Below are positions 47,120-54,657 of a stretch of 64,000 nt of DNA, in pieces. A program made the position numbers and the translations under genes. Source of the DNA: Solidesulfovibrio magneticus. Its GTDB lineage: Bacteria > Desulfobacterota > Desulfovibrionia > Desulfovibrionales > Desulfovibrionaceae. Position 1 is the stretch's first letter, and each line of letters begins with the position of its first letter. The DNA is taken from positions 1 to 64,000 of the forward strand of contig DLGG01000064.1 of the NCBI GenBank assembly GCA_002482565.1. The letters run 5' to 3'. A model generated the notes under the pieces. The model was not told where the DNA came from. It worked only from the letters and a program-made list of their open reading frames with translations, and did not search any database.

Positions 47120-48048
47120 CCCGCCGCATTCTGTCCATTGACGGCGGCGGCATCCTCGGCCTGATCCCGGCCATGATCCTGGCCGGAATCGAGGCCCGGG
47201 TCGGACGGCCGGCCGCCGAGCTGTTCGACCTGGTTGCGGGCACGTCGACCGGCGGCATCATCGCCTGCGCCGTGGCGGCCGGCATACCGGCCCGGGACGT
47301 TGTCGCCCTCTACCGGGAGCGCGGTAGTGAGATATTTTCCCGGTCGCTCGGGCATCGCCTCGCCACGGGGTTCGGCCTGTGGGGACCGCAGTACGGGGCC
47401 GCCGGCATTGAGGCTGCCCTGGCCGACGTCTTCGGTGACCGCCGGCTGTCGGGTTGCGCTGTGGAGCTGCTCGTGCCGGCCTATGACATCGAAGCCCGGG
47501 CTCCGCTGCTGTTCAAGTCGGTGAAGGCCGGACACTACGCATGGCGGGACTACCACCTGCGCGACGTCTGCCGGGCGACCAGCGCCGCACCGACCTATTT
47601 CCCGCCGGCGCGGATTACGTCCCTGGCCGGAGATAAGACCGCTTTCGTGGACGGCGGACTGTACGCCAACAACCCGGCGGCCTGCGCCCTGGCCCAGGTG
47701 GCCAAGGCCGGCCGGCTCGATGACGTGGCGCTTGTTTCGCTGGGCACCGGCCAGATTGAGCGGCCCTATCTTTATGACATGGCTCGCCGTTGGGGACTGG
47801 CCAAGTGGGTCCGGCCGCTCCTCGACTGCATGTTCGACGGACAGGCCGACACGGCCGCCCATCAGTGCAAGGCGCTCCTGGGTGACCGGATGATGCGTAT
47901 TCAGCCCGCGCTGCCGGGCGAGCTGGCCATGGACGACGCCAGCCCCAAGGCCGTGGAAACGCTGTCCGCCATTGCCCGGGGCGTGATTGCCGACCAGGAC
48001 GCGCTGCTGGAGAAGATTTGCGAGATGACGCTGCCCAAGGCGGCGTAA
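47116..48048 (+). CDS. Patatin-like phospholipase, right-end accessory gene
   Basis: The 310-aa protein has all patatin catalytic elements: oxyanion motif DGGGILGL (residues 9-16), nucleophile serine in GTSTGG (about 43-48) and the catalytic Asp in DGGLYANNP. Such enzymes deacylate phospholipids. Similar proteins serve as CBASS effectors (CapV), but no nucleotide cyclase gene lies nearby. In Mu-like phages this right-end position holds cargo such as mom. It may act in superinfection exclusion, lysis or host-membrane attack; I cannot tell which. Confidence 0.85.
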   Translation: MTRRILSIDGGGILGLIPAMILAGIEARVGRPAAELFDLVAGTSTGGIIACAVAAGIPARDVVALYRERGSEIFSRSLGHRLATGFGLWGPQYGAAGIEAALADVFGDRRLSGCAVELLVPAYDIEARAPLLFKSVKAGHYAWRDYHLRDVCRATSAAPTYFPPARITSLAGDKTAFVDGGLYANNPAACALAQVAKAGRLDDVALVSLGTGQIERPYLYDMARRWGLAKWVRPLLDCMFDGQADTAAHQCKALLGDRMMRIQPALPGELAMDDASPKAVETLSAIARGVIADQDALLEKICEMTLPKAA

Positions 48049-48051
48049 AAG

Positions 48052-48180
48052 CGGAGCAGGCGAGACGGATTGCAGCCGTCCCACTGGCCCGGCGAGGCAA
48101 CGCCGGTCCACCAGCTTGCGCCAGCTGCTCCCTGCCCGTGATCTGGCGACCAGGGGTGCGACGAGCGTAGCAGGGCAAGC
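48052..48180 (+). ncRNA. Highly structured segment between patatin and com
   Basis: In about 90 nt a closing stem (GGAGCAG / CTGCTCC) encloses three hairpins: GACGG / CCGTC, CCGGCG / CGCCGG (loop AGGCAA) and CAGCT / AGCTG. A second helix (CCCTGC / GCAGGG) with inner CTGG-CGA-CCAG follows. No U tract is present. It may be a leader RNA of com or of the methylase, or a processing site; there is no coding frame of note. In Mu this position holds the mom promoter. Confidence 0.35.
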
Positions 48181-48201
48181 GCAACCTGTAAAGAGAAGGG
48201 A

Positions 48202-48384
48202 ATGAGGGACATACGGTGCGGCGAGTGCAATAAGTTGTTGGCCAGGGGAGAGGCGTTTGACCTCCCCATTAAGTGTCCCCGTTGCGGGACCATGAATCTC
48301 CTGAGGGCCGCGAGCCCCGGACAAGAGCCCCAAGAGGCCCCTACACGGGAGCCCTCACGTGGCATTGAACACCAAGGTCTTTGA
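48202..48384 (+). CDS. com: Com-like zinc finger translational activator
   Basis: The 60-aa protein has the Mu Com pattern: IRCGECNKLLARGEAF (CxxC), then IKCPRCGTMNLL (CxxC), with a disordered C-terminal tail. Mu Com binds the mom mRNA and melts a stem that hides its ribosome-binding site and GUG start. Here com overlaps the methyltransferase start by 26 bp, as com overlaps mom in Mu. AGAAGGGA precedes the ATG. Confidence 0.85.
   Translation: MRDIRCGECNKLLARGEAFDLPIKCPRCGTMNLLRAASPGQEPQEAPTREPSRGIEHQGL
48344..48361 (+). promoter_or_regulatory. Hairpin sequestering the GTG start of the methyltransferase
   Basis: CACGGG at 48344-48349 can pair with CACGTG at 48356-48361 with one mismatch (loop AGCCCT). 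The GTG start codon (48359-48361) lies wholly in the 3' arm and the GGGAG ribosome-binding site in the 5' arm and loop. This resembles the Com-controlled initiation stem of Mu mom. Confidence 0.45.
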
Positions 48385-49108
48385 CAATGGCATATTGTAT
48401 CAAGGCGACGCCCTGGCCGTTCTGCAAAACCTTGCGAGCGGCCAAGTCGACGCAATCTTGACCGATCCACCGTATTCCAGCGGAGGACTTCACGCCGGGG
48501 CTCGTTGCGCCGACCCGACCCATAAGTACCAGGCAAGCAGCACCAAGCGGACCTACCCGGCCTTGCTCGGCGATTGTAAGGACCAGCGGTCCTTCACCAT
48601 GTGGGCCACCTTATGGCTATCTGAGTGCTGGAGGCTCGCCAAGCCTGGCGCTCCGGCACTGGTTTTCTCTGATTGGCGACAGCTCCCAGTCATGACCGAC
48701 GCGATCCAGGCCGCCGGATTCGAATGGCGTGGCATCGTGGTTTGGCACAAGCCAAGCGCTCGACCAATGATGGGGAGTTTCAAGCGGGACGCTGAGTTCG
48801 TTGTGTACGGCGTCAAGACCCCGGCTAAGACGTTTACCCGGCGCTGTTTCCCAGGCGTCTATACCCACCGGGTTAATTCCGCCGCGAAGGTTCACCTGAC
48901 GAGCAAGCCAGTTGGGCTTCTAGTCGACCTGCTGGCTGTTGCGCCCGATGACAGCACTGTCCTGGACCCGTTCATGGGTGGTGGTTCGACGGCGTTGGCC
49001 TGTCTGGAAACGGGGCGACGGTTCGTCGGTGTGGAGTTGTCTCCAGACTACGTCAATCTGGCGGGCGACAGGATTGCCGAGGCCGAGCTTGCCCGGCCTC
49101 GAACTTGA
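48359..49108 (+). CDS. DNA methyltransferase (adenine-N6 or cytosine-N4), Com-controlled candidate
   Basis: In this 249-aa protein the catalytic motif DPPYSSGG (about residues 36-43) precedes the AdoMet-binding motif LDPFMGGGST (about 201-210), the order of beta-class methyltransferases, and VGVELSPDYVNLA closes the core. It would protect phage DNA against host restriction, the job mom does in Mu. It has a GTG start inside com. There is no partner restriction gene, so it is an orphan enzyme. Confidence 0.88.
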   Translation: MALNTKVFDNGILYQGDALAVLQNLASGQVDAILTDPPYSSGGLHAGARCADPTHKYQASSTKRTYPALLGDCKDQRSFTMWATLWLSECWRLAKPGAPALVFSDWRQLPVMTDAIQAAGFEWRGIVVWHKPSARPMMGSFKRDAEFVVYGVKTPAKTFTRRCFPGVYTHRVNSAAKVHLTSKPVGLLVDLLAVAPDDSTVLDPFMGGGSTALACLETGRRFVGVELSPDYVNLAGDRIAEAELARPRT

Positions 49109-49164
49109 TGCCATTCTGGCAAAAAACAAGCGAGTAAGTGGCGACTGACGCTGCTCTGCTATAT

Positions 49165-49244
49165 CAACCAAAATGAGAAATCAGCTAAGGGTGAACCTAC
49201 TCACATTGCCTGAAACGATTTCTCATTTTGGTTGTGCGCTTACA
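49165..49244. other. attR of prophage B: right end with inverted MuA-type sites
   Basis: CAACCAAAATGAGAAATC (49165-49182) and its exact reverse complement (49217-49234) form a perfect 18-bp inverted repeat with a 34-bp spacer. The outer one, read inward from the end (TGTAAGCGCACAAC, then the site), begins 14 nt from the terminus, matching the left end. The terminus ...GCTTACA is followed by ATGGG. Nothing else is seen between the methylase stop and the end. Confidence 0.65.
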
Positions 49245-49249
49245 ATGGG
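49245..49249. repeat. Target-site duplication ATGGG, right copy (prophage B)
   Basis: This matches 9758-9762 at the other end of the 39,482-bp element. Confidence 0.6.
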
Positions 49250-49320
49250 CTAATTTCACCCCACTTCACTGCCTTGCTCAATAAAAGGATGGACAGGAGA
49301 TGGACAACCATGGCGCAGAC

Positions 49321-49354
49321 AAAAGAAAAAGGGGCCAGCTTTTCAGCTAACCCC
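49321..49354 (-). terminator. Intrinsic terminator of tRNA-Phe
   Basis: On the minus strand GGGGTTAGCT-GAAA-AGCTGGCCCC forms a 10-bp stem with two G-U pairs and a GAAA loop, followed by TTTTTCTTTT. It lies 12 nt after the tRNA 3' end. Confidence 0.85.
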
Positions 49355-49365
49355 TTGATTTCTTA

Positions 49366-49441
49366 TGGTGCCGAGGGAGAGAATTGAACTCCCGACACGG
49401 GGATTTTCAGTCCCCTGCTCTACCGACTGAGCTACCTCGGC
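49366..49441 (-). tRNA. tRNA-Phe (GAA anticodon)
   Basis: A 76-nt tRNA with encoded CCA. The acceptor is GCCGAGG / CCTCGGC, the D arm has AGCTCAGTCGGTAGAGC, the anticodon loop CTGAAAA gives GAA, and the T arm has GTTCAATTC. It is intact. The phage B right end lies about 120 bp beyond its 3' end, so it was not the attachment site. Confidence 0.97.
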
Positions 49442-49505
49442 AGCGGCGAGAAGGGATATCTAGCCAAACCCGCCGGGCTTGGCAACAACTTTTTTTGAGG
49501 TTCCC

Positions 49506-49577
49506 ATGAAAACCAAGGATTTTATTTTCTCCCTGATCGGGCTATCTACCTACCTGCTCGTGCTGTTCTACCTCTAG
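49506..49577 (+). CDS. Possible 23-aa membrane peptide
   Basis: MKTKDFIFSLIGLSTYLLVL plus three more residues forms a single transmembrane helix with a basic N-terminus. GAGG lies 5 bp before the ATG, and it stops 10 bp before the next gene, suggesting a small two-gene operon. Too short to be certain. Confidence 0.4.
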   Translation: MKTKDFIFSLIGLSTYLLVLFYL

Positions 49578-49587
49578 GAGAAACGAC

Positions 49588-50022
49588 ATGTCCGAACTTG
49601 CCGCCTTCATCGACTCGTGGACCGACGATCCAAACGGCGTCAAACAGGCCTTCCTGCGCCTCAAGACCGTGCTCGAAAACCTCCAGGGCGCCACCGTCAA
49701 CTTCATCCCCCGCCCGCCCGCGAGCTACAGCCTGCGCGCCGAACCCCATCGCGGCCGCCCCGTCATCACCATGGTCGATGTGGCCACCCTCGACGGCGAA
49801 CGCTTCCTGTCGGTGTGCTTCTACGCCGACACCATCACCGACCCCGAGGAGCGTGGCGACCTCATCCCCGGGGGCCTGCTCTCCCAGGACGGCTACTGCT
49901 TCGACCTCGACTCCGGCGACGCCGACGACGTGGCCTACATCGAAGCCCGCATCATCGAAGCCGCCAACGCCTTCTCCCTGCCCGAAGACAGCCCCTGCGG
50001 CGAGGTCGACGAGGAAGACTAG
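49588..50022 (+). CDS. Conserved-looking hypothetical protein (host)
   Basis: The 144-aa acidic protein has AGGAGAA before the ATG. Segments are AFLRLKTVLENLQGATVNFI, GRPVITMVDVATLDGERFLS and YIEARIIEAANAFSLPEDS. I recognise no domain; it appears cytosolic, with no signal or membrane segment. It is the first host gene right of tRNA-Phe. Confidence 0.7.
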   Translation: MSELAAFIDSWTDDPNGVKQAFLRLKTVLENLQGATVNFIPRPPASYSLRAEPHRGRPVITMVDVATLDGERFLSVCFYADTITDPEERGDLIPGGLLSQDGYCFDLDSGDADDVAYIEARIIEAANAFSLPEDSPCGEVDEED

Positions 50023-50181
50023 CCTCGCGTCCCGTCCACAATACGAGGGGTTTTTTCCATAAAATTCCTGGGAGTCGCGCGCCGTGCGCGAAATGGCGCG
50101 GGAGCTTTTCGAGTACGCGGCGCCGGCCCCGCCGTCTTGCCCAAGAGCGCGAGGCCGGCCACACAAGCCGCCAAGCACCGA

Positions 50182-50223
50182 AGCCGCGTCCCTTTCGCAA
50201 GCGTTTGCGAAAGGGACGCGGCT
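50182..50223. repeat. Long perfect palindrome between convergent genes
   Basis: 19-bp arms (AGCCGCGTCCCTTTCGCAA and its exact complement) are separated by GCGT. It lies between the convergent ends of 49588-50022 and the YraN gene and has no T tract on either side. It may act as a bidirectional terminator or be a dispersed repeat. Confidence 0.75.
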
Positions 50224-50227
50224 CCGG

Positions 50228-50629
50228 TCACCAAGGCTGGAACAGGCCGCCGGCCGGGCCGGCGTCGTCCAGGCCAAAAGCATCGGCCACATGGCTGGCC
50301 GTCAGGCGACCGCCACGGCTCTCGACGGCCACCACGTCAAACCGGCACGGCCGGTCCCACCAGCCGCGCTCGGACAGAAACTGCGACGCCGCCCGCACGA
50401 TGCGCCCCCGCTTGGCCGGGGTGACGGCCTCCTCGGGCCGGCCGCGCATCCCCTCCCCCCGGGCCTTGACCTCCACAAAGACGACCGTGTCGCCGTCGCG
50501 GCACACCAGATCCACTTCGCCGCCGCGCGTGCGGTAATTGCGGGCCACCACCACAAAGCCCCTGGCGACAAGATGCGCCTCGGCGGCGGCTTCGCCCTCG
50601 CGGCCGAATTCGAGATGTTTGGCGGTCAT
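50228..50629 (-). CDS. yraN: YraN/UPF0102 family nuclease-like protein
   Basis: The 133-aa protein has the UPF0102 pattern: N-terminal FGREGEAAAEAHLVARGFVV, RNYRTRGGEVDLVCRD and FVEVKARGEG, an Endonuclease-I/Holliday-resolvase-type fold with catalytic E-x-D and E-x-K. Cell function is poorly known. It follows rnhB, a common pairing. I chose the ATG at 50629 over a TTG at 50635. Confidence 0.9.
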   Translation of the reverse strand: MTAKHLEFGREGEAAAEAHLVARGFVVVARNYRTRGGEVDLVCRDGDTVVFVEVKARGEGMRGRPEEAVTPAKRGRIVRAASQFLSERGWWDRPCRFDVVAVESRGGRLTASHVADAFGLDDAGPAGGLFQPW

Positions 50630-50679
50630 GGGCAACGCTCCGGAAAGGCCATGAGACGGGCCGAAACGGCCACGGCGGC

Positions 50680-51312
50680 CTACAGCCCCGGCAGGCCGAG
50701 CTGGCGCGGCGTCTTATCCTGCAGCACGCCCCGGAAGGTCAGGCGGTGGATGGGGCAAGGGCCCAGGCGGCGCAAGGCGTCCAGATGGACGGCCACGCCG
50801 TAGCCCTTGTGGGCGGCGAAACCGTAACCGGGATGGCGGCGGTCGTAGAGGTCAAGGAGCCGGTCGCGGGCGGTCTTGGCCAGGATGGAAGCGGCGGATA
50901 TGGCCGGGACGCTGGCGTCGCCGCCGATGACGCACTCCTGGCCCAGGCTGCCGGCCAAAAGGCCCAGGCGCGCCTCGGGAATGGTCTTGTTGCCGTCGAT
51001 GCGGGCCAGCCCGGGGGGCAGGCGCAAATGGGCCAGGGCCTTGGCCATGGCCGCGAAGGTGGCTTGCAGGATGTTGATGCGGTCGATTTCGCCCGGCCAG
51101 ACAAAGGCCACCGCCCAGGCCAGGGCCTGGGCCTTGATGGCCGGGGCCAGGGCTTCGCGTTTGGCGGCGGAAAGTTTCTTGGAATCGGTCAGACCCGGCA
51201 GATCGTAGGCCTCGGGCAGAATGACCGCGCCAGCGGCCACCGGTCCGGCCAGACAGCCGCGCCCGGCCTCGTCCACACCGGCCACGAGCCGGTTTCGCGC
51301 AGTTTCAGGCAT
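50680..51312 (-). CDS. rnhB: Ribonuclease HII
   Basis: The 210-aa protein has the type II RNase H motifs: [20 protein letters not shown] with two catalytic acids, [30 protein letters not shown] and [13 protein letters not shown]. It removes RNA and single ribonucleotides from DNA hybrids. It follows rplS in the operon. The ATG at 51312 is preferred to a TTG at 51327. Confidence 0.95.
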   Translation of the reverse strand: MPETARNRLVAGVDEAGRGCLAGPVAAGAVILPEAYDLPGLTDSKKLSAAKREALAPAIKAQALAWAVAFVWPGEIDRINILQATFAAMAKALAHLRLPPGLARIDGNKTIPEARLGLLAGSLGQECVIGGDASVPAISAASILAKTARDRLLDLYDRRHPGYGFAAHKGYGVAVHLDALRRLGPCPIHRLTFRGVLQDKTPRQLGLPGL

Positions 51313-51417
51313 GGCCGCAAGCGCCAAAAGCCGCGCCTGCCCGCGTCCCCAAGGACGCCGGGCAGGCCGCGGCCGGCAAATGGAACCCCAAGGGGACCAC
51401 GGCGGATCGCCGCAAGC

Positions 51418-51768
51418 TTAATCCCAAGCGGTGCGGGTCTTGATGCGGGCAGCCTTGCCGCGCAGGGCGCGCAGGTAGTACAGGCGGCTGCGGCGGACCT
51501 TGCCCTGGGCAACCACTTCGATGCGCTCGATAAACGGCGAGTGCATGGGGAACACGCGCTCCACGCCCACGCCGTCGGAAACCTTGCGCACGGTGAAGGT
51601 GGAGTCCACCCCGCCCTTGCGCAGGCGCAACACCGCGCCCTGGAAGACCTGGATGCGCTCTTTTTCACCCTCGATGATGCGCAGGTGCACCTTGATGGTG
51701 TCGCCGGGACGGAAGGCCGGAATGTCCATGCGCATCTGTTCGCGTTCAAGCTGGTCAATAACGTTCAT
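51418..51768 (-). CDS. rplS: Ribosomal protein L19
   Basis: The 116-aa protein has the typical L19 sequence: [63 protein letters not shown]. It has AGGAGAAAG before the ATG. Confidence 0.97.
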   Translation of the reverse strand: MNVIDQLEREQMRMDIPAFRPGDTIKVHLRIIEGEKERIQVFQGAVLRLRKGGVDSTFTVRKVSDGVGVERVFPMHSPFIERIEVVAQGKVRRSRLYYLRALRGKAARIKTRTAWD

Positions 51769-51946
51769 AACGCTTTCTCCTCGGATAAAGCCGCAAGCGC
51801 CCCGCGCCGTCCGGCCTTGGAATGTCGTTGTCTCGCCGCCGCGACGCTTGCAGCGTCGCGCCCTCGAAGTCCGGCCTCCGGACTTCGACGCTTACTCCCG
51901 AAATTTGTCCTTGACCATACTGGCGTATGATGCAGGGAACGCCCCG
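51769..51946. repeat. Two tandem palindromes between trmD and rplS
   Basis: GCGACGC-TTGCA-GCGTCGC lies at 51841-51859, and a 10-bp-arm palindrome (CGAAGTCCGG-CCT-CCGGACTTCG) at 51865-51887. No gene is visible. These could be mRNA-stabilising or processing hairpins in the trmD-rplS transcript, or dispersed repeats. Confidence 0.6.
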
Positions 51947-53224
51947 CTACAGGGCATCGCCGATCAGCCTGTCAATCAAGATGCCGGCCGCGGCCCGCAC
52001 CGACAGGTGGTTGTAGTCCGAAAACGGCCGGATCGCCGGCAACACTCCGTCGGCCCGCTCCAGCACGTCCTCGGCCAGGCCATGGCCCGTGCCCAGGACC
52101 ACCAGCATGGGACGCGTCGCCATCATCTCCCGCGCCGCCGCGAACGACAGCGTGGCCGGCCCCCGGGCGCTGGTGGCGACCAGGGCCGCCGGCCGGCCGT
52201 GTTCGGCCGAAACCGCAGCCAGGGCCGCGTCCAGGGTCTCATGCAGCCGCACCAGGGACAAGGCTTCAGCCCGGTCCGGATTGGAGCGCGCCCCCGGGCC
52301 GGCCCGCCAATGCTCCACGATGCGCCCGGCCAGGGTGAGCTGGTCGCGAAGCGGGGTCACCACCTCGAATCCGCCCAGACCGTAGGTACGGGAAACGCGC
52401 GCTATATCGTGGACGTCGAGATTTGTCAAAGACACAGTGCCGACGGAGCCGTCCTTGAGCAGCACCGGCCCGTGGACGAGGCCGATATGGCAGTTGCGGC
52501 CGGCCCGGCGACGAGGCCTGCTCTTTAGAAAATCGGCGTCCTCGGGGGACAGCGGCGTGGCGTCGAAAAGGTCGGGCCGGCGGGCCAGGGTGGTTTCCAG
52601 CGAGCGCTGCCGACGCCAGGCCGCGATGGCGGCATGGTTGCCGGAAAGGAGTTCCGGCGGCACGGGCAGGCCCTCGAAAACCTCGGGCCGGGTGTAGTGC
52701 GGATATTCCAGCAGGCCGGCGGAAAAGCTCTCCTCGTCGGCCGAGGCGTCCTTGCCCATGAATCCCGGCACCAGCCGCGACACGGCCTCCATGAGGCAGG
52801 CGGCGGCGGATTCGCCGCCCGAAAGCACGAAGTCGCCCACGGACACTGGGGTGACGTCGAAAAGATCGAAAATGCGGGCGTCGATGCCTTCGTAGCGGCC
52901 GCACAGCAGCGTCAGGCTTGGCTCCTGGGCCAGCTCGGCGGCCATGGCCTGGGTCAGCGGCTGGCCGGCCGGCGAGAGCATGAGGATTTTTCCCGGCGCG
53001 GGCAGGTCGCGCAGGGCCGCGACCATGGTGGGCAGGCCCATGACCATGCCCGGGCCCCCGCCGTAGGGCCGGTCGTCCACGGTATGGTGGCGGTCGGCGG
53101 CGAAATCGCGGGGGTTGACGCGCGACACGGCAACGACGCCCGCCTCCACCGCCTTGGCCATGAGCCCGCAGGAGAGGAAGGAATCGAAAAATTCCGGGAA
53201 GATCGTCAACACATTAAACTGCAT
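51947..53224 (-). CDS. trmD: tRNA (guanine37-N1)-methyltransferase TrmD fused to a second SPOUT methyltransferase domain
   Basis: A 425-aa protein. Residues 1-245 are TrmD: FNVLTIFPEFFDSFLSCGL, VDDRPYGGGPGMVM, LLCGRYEGIDARI, VGDFVLSGGESAA and the C-terminal helical part. From about 250 a second domain begins (IGLVHGPVLLKDGSVGTVSL, DVHDIARVSRTYGLGGFEVV, MLVVLGTGHGLAEDVL) that resembles the SAM-dependent RNA methyltransferase family seen fused to TrmD in Desulfovibrio relatives. The first domain makes m1G37 in tRNA; the target of the second is unknown. Confidence 0.93.
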   Translation of the reverse strand: MQFNVLTIFPEFFDSFLSCGLMAKAVEAGVVAVSRVNPRDFAADRHHTVDDRPYGGGPGMVMGLPTMVAALRDLPAPGKILMLSPAGQPLTQAMAAELAQEPSLTLLCGRYEGIDARIFDLFDVTPVSVGDFVLSGGESAAACLMEAVSRLVPGFMGKDASADEESFSAGLLEYPHYTRPEVFEGLPVPPELLSGNHAAIAAWRRQRSLETTLARRPDLFDATPLSPEDADFLKSRPRRRAGRNCHIGLVHGPVLLKDGSVGTVSLTNLDVHDIARVSRTYGLGGFEVVTPLRDQLTLAGRIVEHWRAGPGARSNPDRAEALSLVRLHETLDAALAAVSAEHGRPAALVATSARGPATLSFAAAREMMATRPMLVVLGTGHGLAEDVLERADGVLPAIRPFSDYNHLSVRAAAGILIDRLIGDAL

Positions 53225-53380
53225 TTTTTGCTCATCCAGGCGCGCCAGTCCGCGCCTTGTCCGCCAACAACTTTCGCCCGTTCGGGGGGTCCGGGGGGAT
53301 CATCCCCCCGGCGGGTCCAGGGCAGCGCCCTGGCCGGGTCTGGGGCGGAGCCCCAGCGAGGTCCGGGGCGGCGCCCCGGC
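53225..53380. repeat. Array of four GC-rich hairpin repeats between rimM and trmD
   Basis: Tandem units of the form GGGTCC-stem-loop: GGGGGGATCATCCCCCC, CCAGGGC-AGC-GCCCTGG, CTGGGGC-GGA-GCCCCAG and CCGGGGC-GGC-GCCCCGG. Such palindromic repeats are widely dispersed in Desulfovibrio-type genomes. They split an otherwise compact operon and may modulate its mRNA. Confidence 0.8.
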
Positions 53381-53935
53381 TTATTCGTCCACGAGGTAGA
53401 GGTCGAGGAGCCCCGGGGGCGGGTCGATGGTGACGACGCCGGCGTCGAGATCGACGTCCGGCACGAAGTCGTCGGTGGCGGGAAAGAGGATCTCGCGGCC
53501 CTTGGCGTCGCGGATGACCCAGATTTCCGGTCCGCCGTAGTCGCGGACATCCTCAATGACGCCGAGGTCGGGGGCGTTTGGCGCGGCGTCGGCCAGGCGC
53601 ACCCGCAGGCCGGGCAAGTCGTGGAGGAACACCTCGTCCTCGGCGGCGGCGACGAGCCTGTCGGCCGGCACGCAGATGGCCAGTCCTCGCAGGGCATCGG
53701 CGGCGGTGCGGTCCGGGACGTTGTCCAGGGTGATGAGGATACGGTCCTGGTGGGGCCGGGCGGCGCGCACCACATAGTCCCTGCCGCGCCCGGGGTCCGA
53801 CGGCGGCGACAGGCGCAGGGTCGAACCTCGGGCGAAGTAGGTGGGGGATTCGGCGTGGCTGTCCACGACGAGTTCTCCCCGGACGCCGTGGGGGCGGGCG
53901 ACCACCCCCACGATGATGTATTTGCTTGCGGCCAT
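53381..53935 (-). CDS. rimM: 16S rRNA processing protein RimM
   Basis: The 184-aa protein has the N-terminal beta-barrel motif YIIVGVVARPHGVRGELVV and the C-terminal PRC-barrel with VIEDVRDYGGPEIWVI and ILFPATDDFVPDVDLDAGVV. It helps 30S head assembly around S19. The start at ATG 53935 matches the family N-terminus; a longer reading would run into the KH gene region. Confidence 0.95.
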   Translation of the reverse strand: MAASKYIIVGVVARPHGVRGELVVDSHAESPTYFARGSTLRLSPPSDPGRGRDYVVRAARPHQDRILITLDNVPDRTAADALRGLAICVPADRLVAAAEDEVFLHDLPGLRVRLADAAPNAPDLGVIEDVRDYGGPEIWVIRDAKGREILFPATDDFVPDVDLDAGVVTIDPPPGLLDLYLVDE

Positions 53936-53981
53936 GGACCGTCTGCCTTGGTTGCGGCGCGGGCCGTGCGCGCCGGCCGGG

Positions 53982-54215
53982 TTATTCGAGGATTTCCAGG
54001 ACGGAGCGCTTGCGGGCCTTGGTGGAGGCCGCGCCGAGGATGGTGCGCATGGCCCGGGCCGTGCGGCCCTGCTTGCCGATGACCTTGCCGAGATCTTCCT
54101 TGGCCACCTTGAGTTCGATGACCGAGGTCTGCTCGCCTTCAATCTCCGACACGTGCACCTGGTCCGGATTATCCACCAACGATTTCGCCACGTATTCGAT
54201 CAAGTCCTTCAACAT
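53982..54215 (-). CDS. khpA: KH-domain RNA-binding protein (KhpA/YlqC type)
   Basis: The 77-aa single KH domain has [39 protein letters not shown] with the GxxG loop (GKQG), and [13 protein letters not shown]. It binds RNA; in other bacteria KhpA works with a partner in cell division and sRNA control. AGGAGGTG precedes the ATG at 54215. It lies between rpsP and rimM as usual. Confidence 0.93.
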   Translation of the reverse strand: MLKDLIEYVAKSLVDNPDQVHVSEIEGEQTSVIELKVAKEDLGKVIGKQGRTARAMRTILGAASTKARKRSVLEILE

Positions 54216-54356
54216 ACGCACCTCCTGAGGGTAACCGTCAGAGCAAGCGAAGGACTTCCGCTTCCGAGTCCGCACATCTCCCGGCTATCGGGAGGGGAGC
54301 GGCGGCGTCGCGGCTTGCCGGCCGGACCGGCCCGGCGGTCACCCGCCGGCTTGCGC

Positions 54357-54596
54357 CTAGACGCCCGCCTTCTGGAGCAGGGCGCGCACGGTATCCGTGG
54401 GCTCGGCGCCGCGCGCCAGCCAGGCCCGTACTTTATCACCATCCACTTTTATCTCGGCCGGGTCAACCATGGGGTTGTAATAGCCCAGGTATTCCAGGGC
54501 GCGGCCGTCGCGGCGGGTTTCGGAATTCATGGCGACAATGCGGTAGAACGGGCGCTTCTTGCAACCCATGCGGGTCAGGCGCAGTTTCATGGCCAT
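54357..54596 (-). CDS. rpsP: Ribosomal protein S16
   Basis: The 79-aa protein has the characteristic [18 protein letters not shown] and [17 protein letters not shown] precedes the ATG. Confidence 0.97.
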   Translation of the reverse strand: MAMKLRLTRMGCKKRPFYRIVAMNSETRRDGRALEYLGYYNPMVDPAEIKVDGDKVRAWLARGAEPTDTVRALLQKAGV

Positions 54597-54657
54597 AACG
54601 TGTCTCCCCTTTATGTGGTGGACGATTTGCTGTTGTGGAAGCCCGCGAACCTTGCGG

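Noticed and set aside
49303..49380. Short frames running from the phage B right flank into the tRNA, resembling an integrase tail or attachment remnant
   Set aside because: The sequence is explained by the tRNA-Phe terminator; no integrase gene or repeat of the tRNA end was seen.
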